In this document: positions 9,428-18,543 of the stretch, piece by piece
Numbering within the stretch: the stretch's first letter is position 1
Layout of the letters: every line of letters begins with the position of its first letter
DNA from: a bacterium
GTDB lineage: Bacteria; Auribacterota; UBA3054
Direction of reading: 5' to 3'
DNA: 64,000 bases
Assembly (NCBI GenBank): GCA_017557885.1
Contig: JAFYXV010000003.1
Coordinates: forward strand, 124,001 to 188,000
The notes under the pieces: model-generated
Told to the model about the DNA's origin: nothing
Database searches by the model: none
Seen by the model: the letters and a program-made list of their open reading frames with translations, nothing else
Made by a program: the position numbers and the translations under genes

Positions 9428-10212
9428 TTTTCAAAACCGATAACATCAGACATTGTATATTGGCCCGCTTTTTTCCCGCAGAGGAAAGCGGCGGCTTTCA
9501 AAGCTCCTTTGGCAAAATTGGAACGGCTGGAGGCCCTGTGAGTGAACTCCACCCGCTCTCCCTCCGCGGCGAAAACGACGGTGTGGTCGCCGACCACGTC
9601 TCCGCCCCTCAGGGCGTGGATCGCGATCTCGCCCCGCGGCCTTTCACCGGTCTTGCCATAGCGGCCGTAGATCTCTTTTTCCCGGCCGACCTTCCTGCCC
9701 TCCTCGACTTTTTCCGCAAGGTATAGGGCGGTGCCGCTGGGGGCGTCCTTTTTATGACGATGGTGCATCTCCAGGATCTCCACGTCGTAATCGCTTCCCA
9801 ATACCGCGGCGGCCTGTTTCAGGAGTCCTCCCAGAAGGTTGACGCCCAGGCTGAAGTTGGAGGCGTGAATGACAGGTATATTCCCGGAAGCCTTAGTCAG
9901 GGCCTCTTCTGCGGAAGCGTCCAGGCCCGTGGTGCCGATTACGCAGGGAACGCCGCGCTTCAGATATTCCGCCAACCTGTTTACGAAGCCTTCGGGCAGC
10001 GCAAACTCCACGACGACGTCGGCGTCCGTCAAGGCTTCCTCAGGGTCGCTTGTAATCTTTGCGCCGCACAAAGTCTGACCCAGGGCGGGCGAGGAACTGA
10101 ATTCCAGCGCTCCGGAGACCCGGAAACCTTCCTCTTCCGCAAGGGCGGCAACCATGCGGCCCATGCGGCCGGCGGCTCCCACTATGCAAAGGTTCAAAAG
10201 TTTATTGCTCAT
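9424..10212 (-). CDS. dapB: 4-hydroxy-tetrahydrodipicolinate reductase
   Basis: Reduces 4-hydroxy-tetrahydrodipicolinate with NAD(P)H in the lysine/diaminopimelate pathway, which feeds peptidoglycan. The nucleotide-binding loop GAAGRMG follows the start, ASNFSLGVN is present, and the catalytic [15 protein letters not shown] segment is intact. I place the start at the ATG at 10212 ([15 protein letters not shown]), which gives the usual DapB N-terminus. A longer frame reaches 10260 but its extra 16 residues (Cys/Arg/Lys rich) lie wholly inside the upstream gene. The start overlaps the end of the heptosyltransferase by 11 bases and the stop overlaps the next gene by four, so it is embedded in the envelope operon without other lysine genes nearby. 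Confidence 0.95.
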   Translation of the reverse strand: MSNKLLNLCIVGAAGRMGRMVAALAEEEGFRVSGALEFSSSPALGQTLCGAKITSDPEEALTDADVVVEFALPEGFVNRLAEYLKRGVPCVIGTTGLDASAEEALTKASGNIPVIHASNFSLGVNLLGGLLKQAAAVLGSDYDVEILEMHHRHKKDAPSGTALYLAEKVEEGRKVGREKEIYGRYGKTGERPRGEIAIHALRGGDVVGDHTVVFAAEGERVEFTHRASSRSNFAKGALKAAAFLCGKKAGQYTMSDVIGFEK

Positions 10213-11254
10213 GATCGTTGTTTTTGTCTTCTTCCCGCAACAGTTCCTCGATGGCCTCAAGGACCATTTCCGGCGTGATGTCGGCCATGCACAGCGACGG
10301 GCTGTCAGGCTCTCCGAGAACGCAGTTCCTGTGGTAGCAAGGCAGGCAGCGCCTGGCGCTCTGGAGCACTTTGCTCTTCGCGCCGTACGGCCCGTGGCGC
10401 CTGGGATCCGTCGGACCCATCACCGCCACCATGGGCGTTCCCGCGGAAGCCATGACGTGCATCGGGCCGGTGTCCGGCGTAACGGCGCAGGCCGCTTCCG
10501 CGGCCAGGGCCAGGAATTGCGACCAATCGGTCCTGCCGGCCAGGTCGAGGAATATCCCCGGATGGATCGAAGCGATCCTTTCGCAGATCTCCCGGTCGTT
10601 CTCGCCGCCTATCAAAACGCCCTGCCAGCCGTATTTTTCCCGGAGGGATCTCCCGACTTCGGCGATGCTCTCAGGCACCCAGTTCTTGCTGAACCACCTG
10701 GTGGTGGGGACCGCTATGAAATATTTTTTGGGACTCAGGGAAAAGCGTTTCAGAGTCTCATCCGTCTCCTTCGGCGCAAAGGAAGGCCAGATCTCGGGCT
10801 TTTCGATGCCCAGCTCTTTCAGAAGCGCCAGATTGCAAAGCGAGGCGTGAGTTATCCTGCGGGCCACGCTGACTTTCTTATCGTAAAAAATGGTGGCTCC
10901 TTCCCTGGCGTCGGCGAAACCGATGGACTCTTTGGCGTTCGACAGCGCCGTGAAGATCCCGCTGCGCAAAAGGCCCTGCAGGTCTATGGTGTAGTCGTAT
11001 TTTTGAAAAGGCAGTTTCAGGGCCACGGAAAGATAATTTACCAGCGCCTTGGGCCAGGAGGAGAACTTCTTCCAGGCCTGCCGGTCGATCTTCCAGACCC
11101 TGTCGGCGCCCGCCGCCGTGGCCAATCCGGCGTATTCCTCGTTTATGAGCCAGTCCACGGAGGAATCAGGGTAGCGCTGCTTCAACATCGCAACCACCGG
11201 CATGGCGCAGGCCACGTCGCCCAGTGAGCTAGGTTTTACGAGGAGAAATCTCAT
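10202..11254 (-). CDS. Heptosyltransferase-like glycosyltransferase, GT9
   Basis: Predicted to add a heptose to the LPS inner core from ADP-heptose at the cytoplasmic face of the inner membrane. The 350-residue chain begins MRFLLVKPSSLGDVACAMPVV, the normal GT9 N-terminus (G-D-V/I motif), and the C-terminal donor-binding motif TPDTGPMHVMASAGTPMVAVMGPTDP is clear. A Cys-rich stretch near the end (RRCLPCYHRNC) is common in this family. The heptose kinase gene at 37556-38530 supports an ADP-heptose pathway in the same organism. It is the second gene of its operon, two bases after the NifU-like gene. Confidence 0.88.
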   Translation of the reverse strand: MRFLLVKPSSLGDVACAMPVVAMLKQRYPDSSVDWLINEEYAGLATAAGADRVWKIDRQAWKKFSSWPKALVNYLSVALKLPFQKYDYTIDLQGLLRSGIFTALSNAKESIGFADAREGATIFYDKKVSVARRITHASLCNLALLKELGIEKPEIWPSFAPKETDETLKRFSLSPKKYFIAVPTTRWFSKNWVPESIAEVGRSLREKYGWQGVLIGGENDREICERIASIHPGIFLDLAGRTDWSQFLALAAEAACAVTPDTGPMHVMASAGTPMVAVMGPTDPRRHGPYGAKSKVLQSARRCLPCYHRNCVLGEPDSPSLCMADITPEMVLEAIEELLREEDKNNDHEQ

Positions 11255-11256
11255 TT

Positions 11257-11478
11257 TCAGACGTTGACCACGTCCTCTATCTCGGGAAGCTCTTCCTGCA
11301 AAACTTTCAGAACGAATCCCCGCAGCGTCATGATGGCGCCGGGGCAGTGGCCGCAGGCGCCCTGCAGCCTGACTTTGACCACGTTGTTTTCTATGCCTAC
11401 GAACTCGCAGGAGCCGCCGTGGGTCTGAAGCAGAGGAATGACTTTTTCCTCAAGGATCTTTTTCACTTGTTCTTCCAT
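11257..11478 (-). CDS. NifU C-terminal-domain Fe-S scaffold protein
   Basis: Small protein of 73 residues made only of the NifU C-terminal (thioredoxin-like) domain, which carries or delivers [4Fe-4S] clusters. The cluster-binding pair is visible in GACGHCPGAIMTL. I chose the ATG at 11478 because AGGTGG sits five bases upstream; a GTG at 11487 in the same frame is the alternative but overlaps that site. It heads the envelope operon, 24 bases or more below an extended -10 box. It has no iscS/sufBC neighbours, so its client is unknown; candidates in the window are the hydrogenase and ferredoxin. Confidence 0.85.
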   Translation of the reverse strand: MEEQVKKILEEKVIPLLQTHGGSCEFVGIENNVVKVRLQGACGHCPGAIMTLRGFVLKVLQEELPEIEDVVNV

Positions 11479-11517
11479 TTTTTCCACCTGTATTTTATTG
11501 AATTGTTTTATCTAATG

Positions 11518-11526
11518 ATTATAGCA
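11518..11526 (-). promoter_or_regulatory. Extended -10 promoter of the NifU-heptosyltransferase-dapB operon
   Basis: Minus-strand TGCTATAAT preceded by CTTT. It faces a plus-strand promoter about 66 bases away, forming a compact divergent control region. Confidence 0.7.
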
Positions 11527-11591
11527 AAAGCCTCTTTGGTTAGGCAAACCTGATCCGGGGCGGGATGCCCTTGCGGTATCTCAGCCGTTTT

Positions 11592-11600
11592 TGCTAAAAT
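11592..11600 (+). promoter_or_regulatory. Extended -10 promoter of the esterase-ilvA-ridA genes
   Basis: Plus-strand TGCTAAAAT preceded by GTTT, 25 bases before the ATG at 11626. No Shine-Dalgarno is seen in that leader. Confidence 0.6.
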
Positions 11601-11625
11601 GAATTATTAAAAAACGATTAATACT

Positions 11626-12411
11626 ATGAGTGTTCCAACCATACCCGAGCCTGTTTTTTTATGGCCTGAAAACCGCGTTCCCCTTCGGAAATACCGCTCG
11701 AAGATCGAGAGGCGTGTCCCGGACGAAGCGGCCGTCACGCTAATAAGCGGCATCAATTATCCTTCCCTTACGCCGTACCCTGCCGAAGGAGCCGCATCTC
11801 TCTCCCCCGCCGTCATTGTCTGCCCGGGCGGAGCCTATGACTTTTTGTGCATCGACTACGAAGGCTATGAGATCGCGGAGTATCTCTCGAAGCGCGGCGT
11901 CTCGGCCTTCGTCCTGAAGTACCGCGTACCCAGGCAGCGCCAAGCCGCCCTCTGTGACGCCCTGCGCGCCGTCAGGTATCTTAGGTTCAATGCCGAGAAG
12001 TTCGGCATAAGGAAAGACGGCATCGGCATCATGGGCTTCTCGGCCGGAGGCAACCTCGCCGCCATGTGCGCCGGAAGCTACGATAAAGTCCCCTATGAGC
12101 CTGGAGACGAGATCGACTCGGTATCCGCCAGGCCGGACAGCCTTGGGCTGATCTATCCCGCCTATCTTGAGGAAAAGCCTCGCTTCCCGCTTGCAAAAGC
12201 GCATCCGCCGACCTTCCTTCTGCAAGCCAGCGACGACCCCTACTTCCCGAGTTTGACGGCCTATGAAAAGGTCCTCCTGAAGAAGAAGCTTCCCCTGGAA
12301 TGCCACGTCTATCCCGAAGGAGGTCACGGTTTCGGTTCGCGTCCCTGCGGCAAAGCGACGGACAATTGGCTGGAACTTTACCTCTCCTTCTTGAAAAGGC
12401 AAACTAAATAA
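11626..12411 (+). CDS. Alpha/beta hydrolase, acetylxylan-esterase-like
   Basis: Serine esterase of the BD-FAE/acetyl-xylan-esterase-like group, 261 residues. The oxyanion-hole segment CPGGAYDF is followed by the nucleophile elbow GFSAGG, and the acid and base are likely the Asp in ASDDPYF and the His in GGHGFG near the C-terminus. There is no signal peptide, so it should act in the cytoplasm, perhaps deacetylating imported sugars. It is the first gene after the divergent promoter region and precedes ilvA by 11 bases. A functional tie to isoleucine synthesis is not apparent; co-transcription is the only link seen. Confidence 0.8.
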   Translation: MSVPTIPEPVFLWPENRVPLRKYRSKIERRVPDEAAVTLISGINYPSLTPYPAEGAASLSPAVIVCPGGAYDFLCIDYEGYEIAEYLSKRGVSAFVLKYRVPRQRQAALCDALRAVRYLRFNAEKFGIRKDGIGIMGFSAGGNLAAMCAGSYDKVPYEPGDEIDSVSARPDSLGLIYPAYLEEKPRFPLAKAHPPTFLLQASDDPYFPSLTAYEKVLLKKKLPLECHVYPEGGHGFGSRPCGKATDNWLELYLSFLKRQTK

Positions 12412-12422
12412 GCGAAATAAAA

Positions 12423-13931
12423 ATGTTCTCTGAAATCGTCAAAAAAATCATCGCGACTCCGGTCTATGAAGTCGCCAAGGAATCGCCTCTTGACAAAATG
12501 GCCATCCTGAGCGCCAAGCTGGGCAACTCCATACTTGTTAAACGCGAGGATCAGCAGGAAGTTTTCAGTTTCAAGCTCAGGGGCGCTTATCAGAAGATCC
12601 ACTCCCTCAGTAGCGTTGAACTGAGCCGCGGGGTCATAGCGGCTTCCGCCGGCAATCACGCCCAGGGCGTCGCTTTGGCTGCCGCCCGCTTGAATTGCCG
12701 CGCCACCATAGTGATGCCCAAGCCCACCGCTTCCATTAAAGTCAACAACGTGCGCCGTCTCGGCGCGGAAGTCGTGGTTTACGGCGACAATTTCGACGAA
12801 GCCTGCGCCTATGCGCTGGATCTTGCCAAGGAGAAAGGCTTAAGCTTTATCCATCCCTACGACGACGCCGACGTCATAGCCGGGCAGGGAACCATCGCCA
12901 TGGAACTTCTGCGCCAGAACCCCGAGGAGCTTGACGCTGTCTTCATCCCGGTGGGCGGCGGCGGGCTCATTTCCGGAATGGCGACTTACATCAAGACTTT
13001 CAGACCGGAGATCAAGGTTTACGCGGTGGAACCGGAAGGCTGCGCCTGCTGCAAAGCCGCCATGGACAGCGGAAGCCGCGTGGTGCTTGAGAAGGTTGAC
13101 CTTTTCGCCGAGGGCGTGGCCGTAAAGCAGCTCGGCGCCCTGCCCTTCGAGATACTCAAGGGGATCCTGGACGGCTGCATCACGGTCACCCAGGAGGAGA
13201 TCTGCGCCGCCACCCGCGACATTTTCAACGACACCAGGGCCATTTCGGAAACTTCCGGCGCCGTAGGATTGGCGGGCATGAAGAAATACATCCGCGAGAC
13301 AAACGCCAGCGGCAAAGTTTTCGCCACGGTGCTTTCCGGCGCCAACATCAATTTCGAAAGGCTCAGGGTGATCTCCCAGCTTGCGGAAATGGCTGAGGGA
13401 GAGATCCTCTTCTCCGCCAAACTGAAGGAGGAGCCGGGCAGTTTCCGCGCTTTCTGCTCCGCGATTGACGGCCACGACGTGACGGAGTTCAACTATCGCC
13501 ATTCCGACGAAAACAAAGCTTACGTCTTCGTAGGCATCATGCTCGGACCCGGCCAAAAGCGCGAGGACCTCTACGCCAAGCTAAACGGCCTTGGCTACGA
13601 GATCGTTGACATGACGGGAAATTCCCTTGCCAAGACGCACGTGCGCTACATGGTCGGCGGCCACGCCAACCTGAAGGGCGAAGAAATGCTCTTCCAATTC
13701 GAATTCCCGGAAAGAGCCGGAGCCTTGAGAAAATTTCTCGACGCCATGGGCAGCCGCTGGGACATCACCATGTTCCATTACCGCAATCTAGGCGCCAGCA
13801 TCGGCAGAGTCTTTCTGGGCCTGGCTGTTCCTGGAGAAGACAAAGAGAAACTCAACGAGTTCCTGGAAGGCCTGGGCTACTCCTACACCATAGAGAAAAA
13901 CAACCCCGCCTACGAATATTTCCTCAGATAA
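12423..13931 (+). CDS. ilvA: Threonine dehydratase, biosynthetic type
   Basis: PLP-dependent deamination of threonine to 2-oxobutanoate, the first step toward isoleucine. The PLP lysine is in FSFKLRGAY near residue 42, and the phosphate-binding loop GGGGLISG is near residue 178. After the catalytic domain (about residues 1-320) come two ACT-like regulatory segments of the biosynthetic enzyme, so feedback control by isoleucine/valine is expected. The 502-residue length fits that type and excludes the short catabolic TdcB. The next gene is RidA, which hydrolyses the reactive enamine released by this enzyme, so the pairing is functionally coherent. Confidence 0.94.
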   Translation: MFSEIVKKIIATPVYEVAKESPLDKMAILSAKLGNSILVKREDQQEVFSFKLRGAYQKIHSLSSVELSRGVIAASAGNHAQGVALAAARLNCRATIVMPKPTASIKVNNVRRLGAEVVVYGDNFDEACAYALDLAKEKGLSFIHPYDDADVIAGQGTIAMELLRQNPEELDAVFIPVGGGGLISGMATYIKTFRPEIKVYAVEPEGCACCKAAMDSGSRVVLEKVDLFAEGVAVKQLGALPFEILKGILDGCITVTQEEICAATRDIFNDTRAISETSGAVGLAGMKKYIRETNASGKVFATVLSGANINFERLRVISQLAEMAEGEILFSAKLKEEPGSFRAFCSAIDGHDVTEFNYRHSDENKAYVFVGIMLGPGQKREDLYAKLNGLGYEIVDMTGNSLAKTHVRYMVGGHANLKGEEMLFQFEFPERAGALRKFLDAMGSRWDITMFHYRNLGASIGRVFLGLAVPGEDKEKLNEFLEGLGYSYTIEKNNPAYEYFLR

Positions 13932-13953
13932 TTTCATGCAAAGGATTCCAAAA

Positions 13954-14337
13954 ATGAGCAAAAAGATCCTCAATACCGAAAAAGCCCCGTCCCCTATCGG
14001 CCCCTACAATCAATCCGTGGAAGCCAACGGCTTCCTCTTCGTTTCCGGCCAGATCCCCATTGTTCCCGAAAGCGGAGAACTGATCAAAGGTTCGGCAGCC
14101 GACCAGGCCAGGCAGTCCCTTAAGAACCTTGGCGCCATACTTGCGAACGCCGGCCTTTCTTTCGCCGACGTGGTCAAGACCACCGTCTTTCTTTCCGACA
14201 TCAACGATTTCGCCGCGGTCAACGCCGTTTACGGGGAATGCTTCCCCTCCGAGACAGCGCCGGCCAGAAGCTGCGTGGAAGTCGCGAACCTTCCCAAGGG
14301 CGTCGCGGTGGAGATCGAAGTCATCGCCGCCCTTTAA
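13954..14337 (+). CDS. ridA: Reactive intermediate/imine deaminase RidA (YjgF family)
   Basis: Hydrolyses 2-aminoacrylate and 2-aminocrotonate, the enamine/imine products of PLP dehydratases such as IlvA, and so protects other PLP enzymes. The chain carries the family hallmarks SPIGPYNQ, VSGQIP and the C-terminal PARSCVEVANLPKGVAVEIE with the carboxylate-binding Arg. I chose the ATG at 13954, with AAGGA eight bases upstream; an in-frame ATG at 13936 would add six residues. It follows ilvA by 22 bases. At 127 residues it is of the usual size. Confidence 0.94.
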   Translation: MSKKILNTEKAPSPIGPYNQSVEANGFLFVSGQIPIVPESGELIKGSAADQARQSLKNLGAILANAGLSFADVVKTTVFLSDINDFAAVNAVYGECFPSETAPARSCVEVANLPKGVAVEIEVIAAL

Positions 14338-14377
14338 CAATCTTTTCTCAAGCTAACGCATCTCCTGAAGGTCCCTC

Positions 14378-16621
14378 ATGAAGGCTCCCCGCTACGCATT
14401 CACCCCCTACGGGTACCTTGACAATCCCGCCCATTCAGCACACCTGAACATCTCGGGCATTGTCAGATCCGTGCCTCCCCTTGGCTTCGGTTTTTGGAAA
14501 CGCGGCCTGCCCTGGACCTACGCCAGCGGAGTCTGCCCGAATTTCAACAACTACCTTTCCTTCATCCGGCTTTCCCTCGTCGCAGGGAACACGCGCATAA
14601 GCAGCATGGAGGAGGCCAGGAAGGAAAAGCTTTCCTCCTTTGTGCACACCGACAAGCTGATGAGCTACAACTGGGAAGGTCACGGCCTCAAATTCTCCGT
14701 CACCTATCTTCTGGCCGACGAGGAGACCATCGCCTGCGACTGGGAGATGTCCAACGCCGCCGACAAGCCCCAAAATTTTACCCTGCGTCTTTCCAATCTC
14801 TATGGCTACGTGGAAAAAAGCTGGTGGGGCAGCTCGGGATTGGTCAGCCGCTATGTTCCGGAAAAGCGCTCCTGGATAAACAAGATCTGGGAAGGAGGGG
14901 ACGTTTTCGCCCTGGCCTCCGACGACATTCCGAAAAACGTGGGGCTTAAATTCTACTCCAAGGAAGACGATCCTTCCGAGTGGCCGGGCGACGAGCTGAA
15001 CGGCCTGGACTACGGGACAAAAGATTTCGACGCCTGCGCAGGTGCGGAAGCCTTCTCAGACTATTGCTTCACCCTGGAAGCCAACGCCACACGCACCGGC
15101 CGCTTTTATCTGATAAGGGAGCGCAACGAAGCCTACGCCTGGCGCCGGCTTGGAAAGATCCGGGTGGATTACGACGAAGTGAAGCAGTCCAAGGTCAAAG
15201 AGGACGACGCGTTTTATTCGGGCACGCCTCTGCTGACCGGGAAGTGGAGCGACGAATGGAAGCAGGGTTGGGTGCAGGATTTCGAGACTCTGAGAATGAC
15301 CATCCGACCGCCCGTGGGCATCTACACCACGCCCTGGGACGGCATGCAGATCTTCTCCCCCCGCTGCGTGCTCGGCGAAACGCACCTGGACATGATGTGC
15401 TACGCCTACGCGGATCCGGAGACAGCAAAGAACGTCATCTACGGATGCTTCAAAGACGCGCCTATGCCCAACGTCCCCTGCTCCAGGGAGGACGGCAGCA
15501 TGAACATGATCGGAGCCGGCGGCTCGGAATGCGGCACCAGCCCTGTCTGGGGCCTTCCCTTCTACGTCATCCGCTCGATCTTTTTCAGGGAACACGACAT
15601 CAACTGGCTGAGAAAGCTCTACCCCTATCTGCGCTCTTTTCTCACCTGGTGGCTGGAGAACCGAACGGACAGCGAAGGCTGGTTCCACTGCGACAACTCC
15701 TGGGAATCCGGTCAGGACGGCTCCAAACGCTTCACCTTCGACGGTTGCAGCGAAGCCGACGTGGTGGATTTCGTGCGCACCGTGGACGTGGAAGCAGTCA
15801 TGGCCCACGCCATGGAGTCGATGGCCTTGTTCGCCAAACTTTTGGGTTTGGAGAACGACATCCCCTACTGGCAGGAAATGGCCGGCGAGCGCATCAAGCG
15901 CACCAGGGAAATGTTCGCGGAAGGCTGGTTCCGGGATTTCGACGCCCGCAGCAACAAGCCGATCATCCTGAAGGACTACTACGACGTCATGATGCTTCTG
16001 CCCATCACCGTGGGCGTCGCCCTTCCGGAACAAATAGACGCCATGAAGTCCTCCTTCCGCTATTTCATAGAGAACCCCAAACTGAACCTGGAATGGCCTT
16101 CCTTCCAGTTCCCCTTCACGGAAGCCGCCAGAAGAGCCGGACAATCTGCCATGGTAAGCGACCTGCTTATTTCCACCGGCGACCGCGTCTACGGCCGCGA
16201 GACCTCCCGCGACGTTCGCCCCCTGGCCAGCCGCCATCAGTCCACTTTCCCCAACTGCTTCCGCTATAAAATGCCGGGGCAGGCTTCGGAATTCTGGCCC
16301 CTGGTCCCGGATCCGGTCTGGGAGTGCGGCGCGGAACACTACGGCTGGGGCGCCACGCTTCCCACCATGGTCATCAGGAACATCTTCGGCATAAGGGAAA
16401 ATGAATCAGACCATCCGTCCATCACCGTCTCCCCCACCCTGCCTTCCGCCTGGAAGGAGAACGATATCTACGGAATGTCCAATTTCCACATCGGCCCCTT
16501 CGCTTTCGACATCTCGCTGGAAAAGACTGCCGAAGGGATCAAGGTAACTTTGGATTTCGCCACTCCTGAAAAAAAGCGCGTTGAGAAGACGCTGCTTCCC
16601 GATGAGAGCCTGACTTTCTGA
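14378..16621 (+). CDS. (alpha/alpha)6-barrel glycoside hydrolase, GH63-like
   Basis: Probable exo-glycosidase on alpha-linked glucosides or related oligosaccharides. An N-terminal beta-rich domain (about residues 1-290) precedes a helical barrel. In the barrel the segment NSWESGQDGSKRF near residue 442 resembles the acid-bearing motif of GH63/GH37 enzymes, and the last part contains the aromatic pattern typical of six-hairpin glycosidases (PVWECGAEHYGWG). No signal peptide is seen, so it may work in the cytoplasm on imported sugars. The GH63 label is from motif similarity only; a related six-hairpin family is possible. The ATG follows AAGG by seven bases, and the next gene starts 17 bases after the stop. 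Confidence 0.65.
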   Translation: MKAPRYAFTPYGYLDNPAHSAHLNISGIVRSVPPLGFGFWKRGLPWTYASGVCPNFNNYLSFIRLSLVAGNTRISSMEEARKEKLSSFVHTDKLMSYNWEGHGLKFSVTYLLADEETIACDWEMSNAADKPQNFTLRLSNLYGYVEKSWWGSSGLVSRYVPEKRSWINKIWEGGDVFALASDDIPKNVGLKFYSKEDDPSEWPGDELNGLDYGTKDFDACAGAEAFSDYCFTLEANATRTGRFYLIRERNEAYAWRRLGKIRVDYDEVKQSKVKEDDAFYSGTPLLTGKWSDEWKQGWVQDFETLRMTIRPPVGIYTTPWDGMQIFSPRCVLGETHLDMMCYAYADPETAKNVIYGCFKDAPMPNVPCSREDGSMNMIGAGGSECGTSPVWGLPFYVIRSIFFREHDINWLRKLYPYLRSFLTWWLENRTDSEGWFHCDNSWESGQDGSKRFTFDGCSEADVVDFVRTVDVEAVMAHAMESMALFAKLLGLENDIPYWQEMAGERIKRTREMFAEGWFRDFDARSNKPIILKDYYDVMMLLPITVGVALPEQIDAMKSSFRYFIENPKLNLEWPSFQFPFTEAARRAGQSAMVSDLLISTGDRVYGRETSRDVRPLASRHQSTFPNCFRYKMPGQASEFWPLVPDPVWECGAEHYGWGATLPTMVIRNIFGIRENESDHPSITVSPTLPSAWKENDIYGMSNFHIGPFAFDISLEKTAEGIKVTLDFATPEKKRVEKTLLPDESLTF

Positions 16622-16638
16622 AAAGCGCGGAGTTAATC

Positions 16639-18474
16639 ATGAGCGATAAATTGTCAAAAGTCATCAGATACCTAATGCTGCCGCTCTTGTGCGCGGCGGT
16701 GATAGTTTGTTATTTCCCCACGCTCACCTCCGCCTTCCACCTGGACGACTTTGAGATCGTTCTGAACAACAATCTCACCGATGCGCCCGTCCTTCCGCTG
16801 ATTAAAAAATACCCCACCCGCTGGCTGGTCTTTTTCTCTTACTGGCTTAATCTGCGTCCGGCCGTGACAGGTTTCTTCGCCCGTTTCTGTTCTCCGGAAG
16901 AAGCGCCTCTTTGCTCCCTGCACTCCTTTAATCTTCTGATCCACATTTTTAATTCCTGGCTCATTTACCTTATCTCTCTGCCTCTCTTCCTGCCTTTGCG
17001 GCTCAGGGGCCGTTTGGATAAAGCGCCCCTTTCATGCCACCTGTGCGCGGCCTTTTCGGCGCTTTTCTTCGCTCTGATTCCCCTGCAAAGCCAATCCGTC
17101 ATATACATTGGGCAGCGCTTCACCCTGCTGTCCTCGTTCTTTTATCTTCTGATGCTCTATTTCGTCACCAGGGCTTATTTCGGCCATTTGAACAAGGCCC
17201 TGGCGATAACGCTGGCGGTCGTGACGCTTGTGATCGGCCTTTTCTGCAAGGAGATCCTTGTTACCGCGCCGATCTCGTGCCTTGTTCTGCTCTGGCTCTT
17301 CGAAGCCTCACCCGGACTGAAATATCTTCAGAGCCACCAGAAGAAAAACCTCCTCGTGATCGCCGCCGGCGCCCTGGTCCTGCTCCTGGTGCTTCCTGTC
17401 CTGATCTTCTGCCAGCTCAATCAGTGGAATCCCGAGCTGATAATGAAGTCGCTGCAGGGCGTGGGCGGCACAGGGCATGTGGACATAAACGTGGAGGGCA
17501 TGTCTCGTCTGACTTATTTCCTGACGCAGCCATTCGTCATGCTTTTTTACGTAGCCCTCTTTTTCTGCCCGGGGCTTCTTTCCGTTGACCACGACATTCC
17601 CCTCTGCACTTCCTTCTTTTCCTGGCAGTGGTTCGTGCCGGTCATGATCCTGCTTTTGTGCTGCTATGTCTTTTTCAAGGTCCGGCATAAGTACCCTCTT
17701 TTAAGTTTCGGCTTTTTCTTCTTCATCTTCCCGCTTCTGCCCCAGAGTTCCCTTGTCCCGACCCTTGATCTGGCCTTCGAACACAGGATGTACCTCAGCG
17801 TAGCCGGTCTCATCTGGATGTTTGCCGACCTTCTCAGGATCCTGTGCCGGGAGCTGCCGAAAGCCTTCGTTTATTTCGTAGGCGTCGGCGTGCCGGCAGC
17901 CCTTCTGCTGTACGCCGTCGCTACCTACGAGCGCGGAGGCGTCTGGAAGAGCGAACTGACGCTTTGGGCGGACGCCATAAAAAAGGCTCCTTCGAAGCAG
18001 CGCGTCGTGGTGAATTTCTATTCGGCTTATCTCTCGGAGACCGGTGATCACGACACGGTGATCAACGCGCTGACGGAAAACCTTCCCAAGTGGCACAAGG
18101 TCCACCCCCGGTCCTTTGCTCTTCTTGGTAGCGCCTATCAGCTGGCAGGAAACATGGAATACGCTGTGAACAACTACGTAAGCGCCATAGACTGCGACAG
18201 GACCAACCCTGTCATGCGCTACAACGCCGCCATCCTTTACCTTGACACAGGCAAGCCGGAAAAAGCCGTCCACCAATTGAACCGCCTGATAGAATTCAAT
18301 CCCGACTATGCCGACGGCTATTATCTCCGCGGGATCGTCAACCGCGTCCTCAACCGCAAAAAGCAGGCCGTGAAAGATTTTGAAAAATACATTCAGCTCG
18401 CCCCCCACGGAGAAAATCTGGAGGAGGCGCAAAAACAGCTTAAGGAACTTGGCGAAACGGAAAACAAGCCGTGA
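16639..18474 (+). CDS. Multi-spanning membrane glycosyltransferase-like protein with C-terminal TPRs
   Basis: The first 430 or so residues hold about ten membrane segments, with the first loop carrying FHLDDFEIV, the acidic pair expected in GT-C-fold glycosyltransferases. The C-terminal 170 residues look like two or three tetratricopeptide repeats (for example AYQLAGNMEYAVNNYVSAI and GKPEKAVHQLNRLIEFNPDYADGYYLRGIV). This layout matches the TMTC/PMT-like proteins of bacteria, which transfer sugars from a lipid donor to a target outside the cytoplasm. The acceptor is unknown. The start has CGGAG nine bases upstream. The long hydrophobic stretches and 611 residues agree with that group. Confidence 0.7.
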   Translation: MSDKLSKVIRYLMLPLLCAAVIVCYFPTLTSAFHLDDFEIVLNNNLTDAPVLPLIKKYPTRWLVFFSYWLNLRPAVTGFFARFCSPEEAPLCSLHSFNLLIHIFNSWLIYLISLPLFLPLRLRGRLDKAPLSCHLCAAFSALFFALIPLQSQSVIYIGQRFTLLSSFFYLLMLYFVTRAYFGHLNKALAITLAVVTLVIGLFCKEILVTAPISCLVLLWLFEASPGLKYLQSHQKKNLLVIAAGALVLLLVLPVLIFCQLNQWNPELIMKSLQGVGGTGHVDINVEGMSRLTYFLTQPFVMLFYVALFFCPGLLSVDHDIPLCTSFFSWQWFVPVMILLLCCYVFFKVRHKYPLLSFGFFFFIFPLLPQSSLVPTLDLAFEHRMYLSVAGLIWMFADLLRILCRELPKAFVYFVGVGVPAALLLYAVATYERGGVWKSELTLWADAIKKAPSKQRVVVNFYSAYLSETGDHDTVINALTENLPKWHKVHPRSFALLGSAYQLAGNMEYAVNNYVSAIDCDRTNPVMRYNAAILYLDTGKPEKAVHQLNRLIEFNPDYADGYYLRGIVNRVLNRKKQAVKDFEKYIQLAPHGENLEEAQKQLKELGETENKP

Positions 18475-18543
18475 TACGGTCCGTTGCTTTCCCTTTCGCC
18501 CAAACCATTTTGAAACTAAAAACCACTAAAAAAGGAGCGCAAG

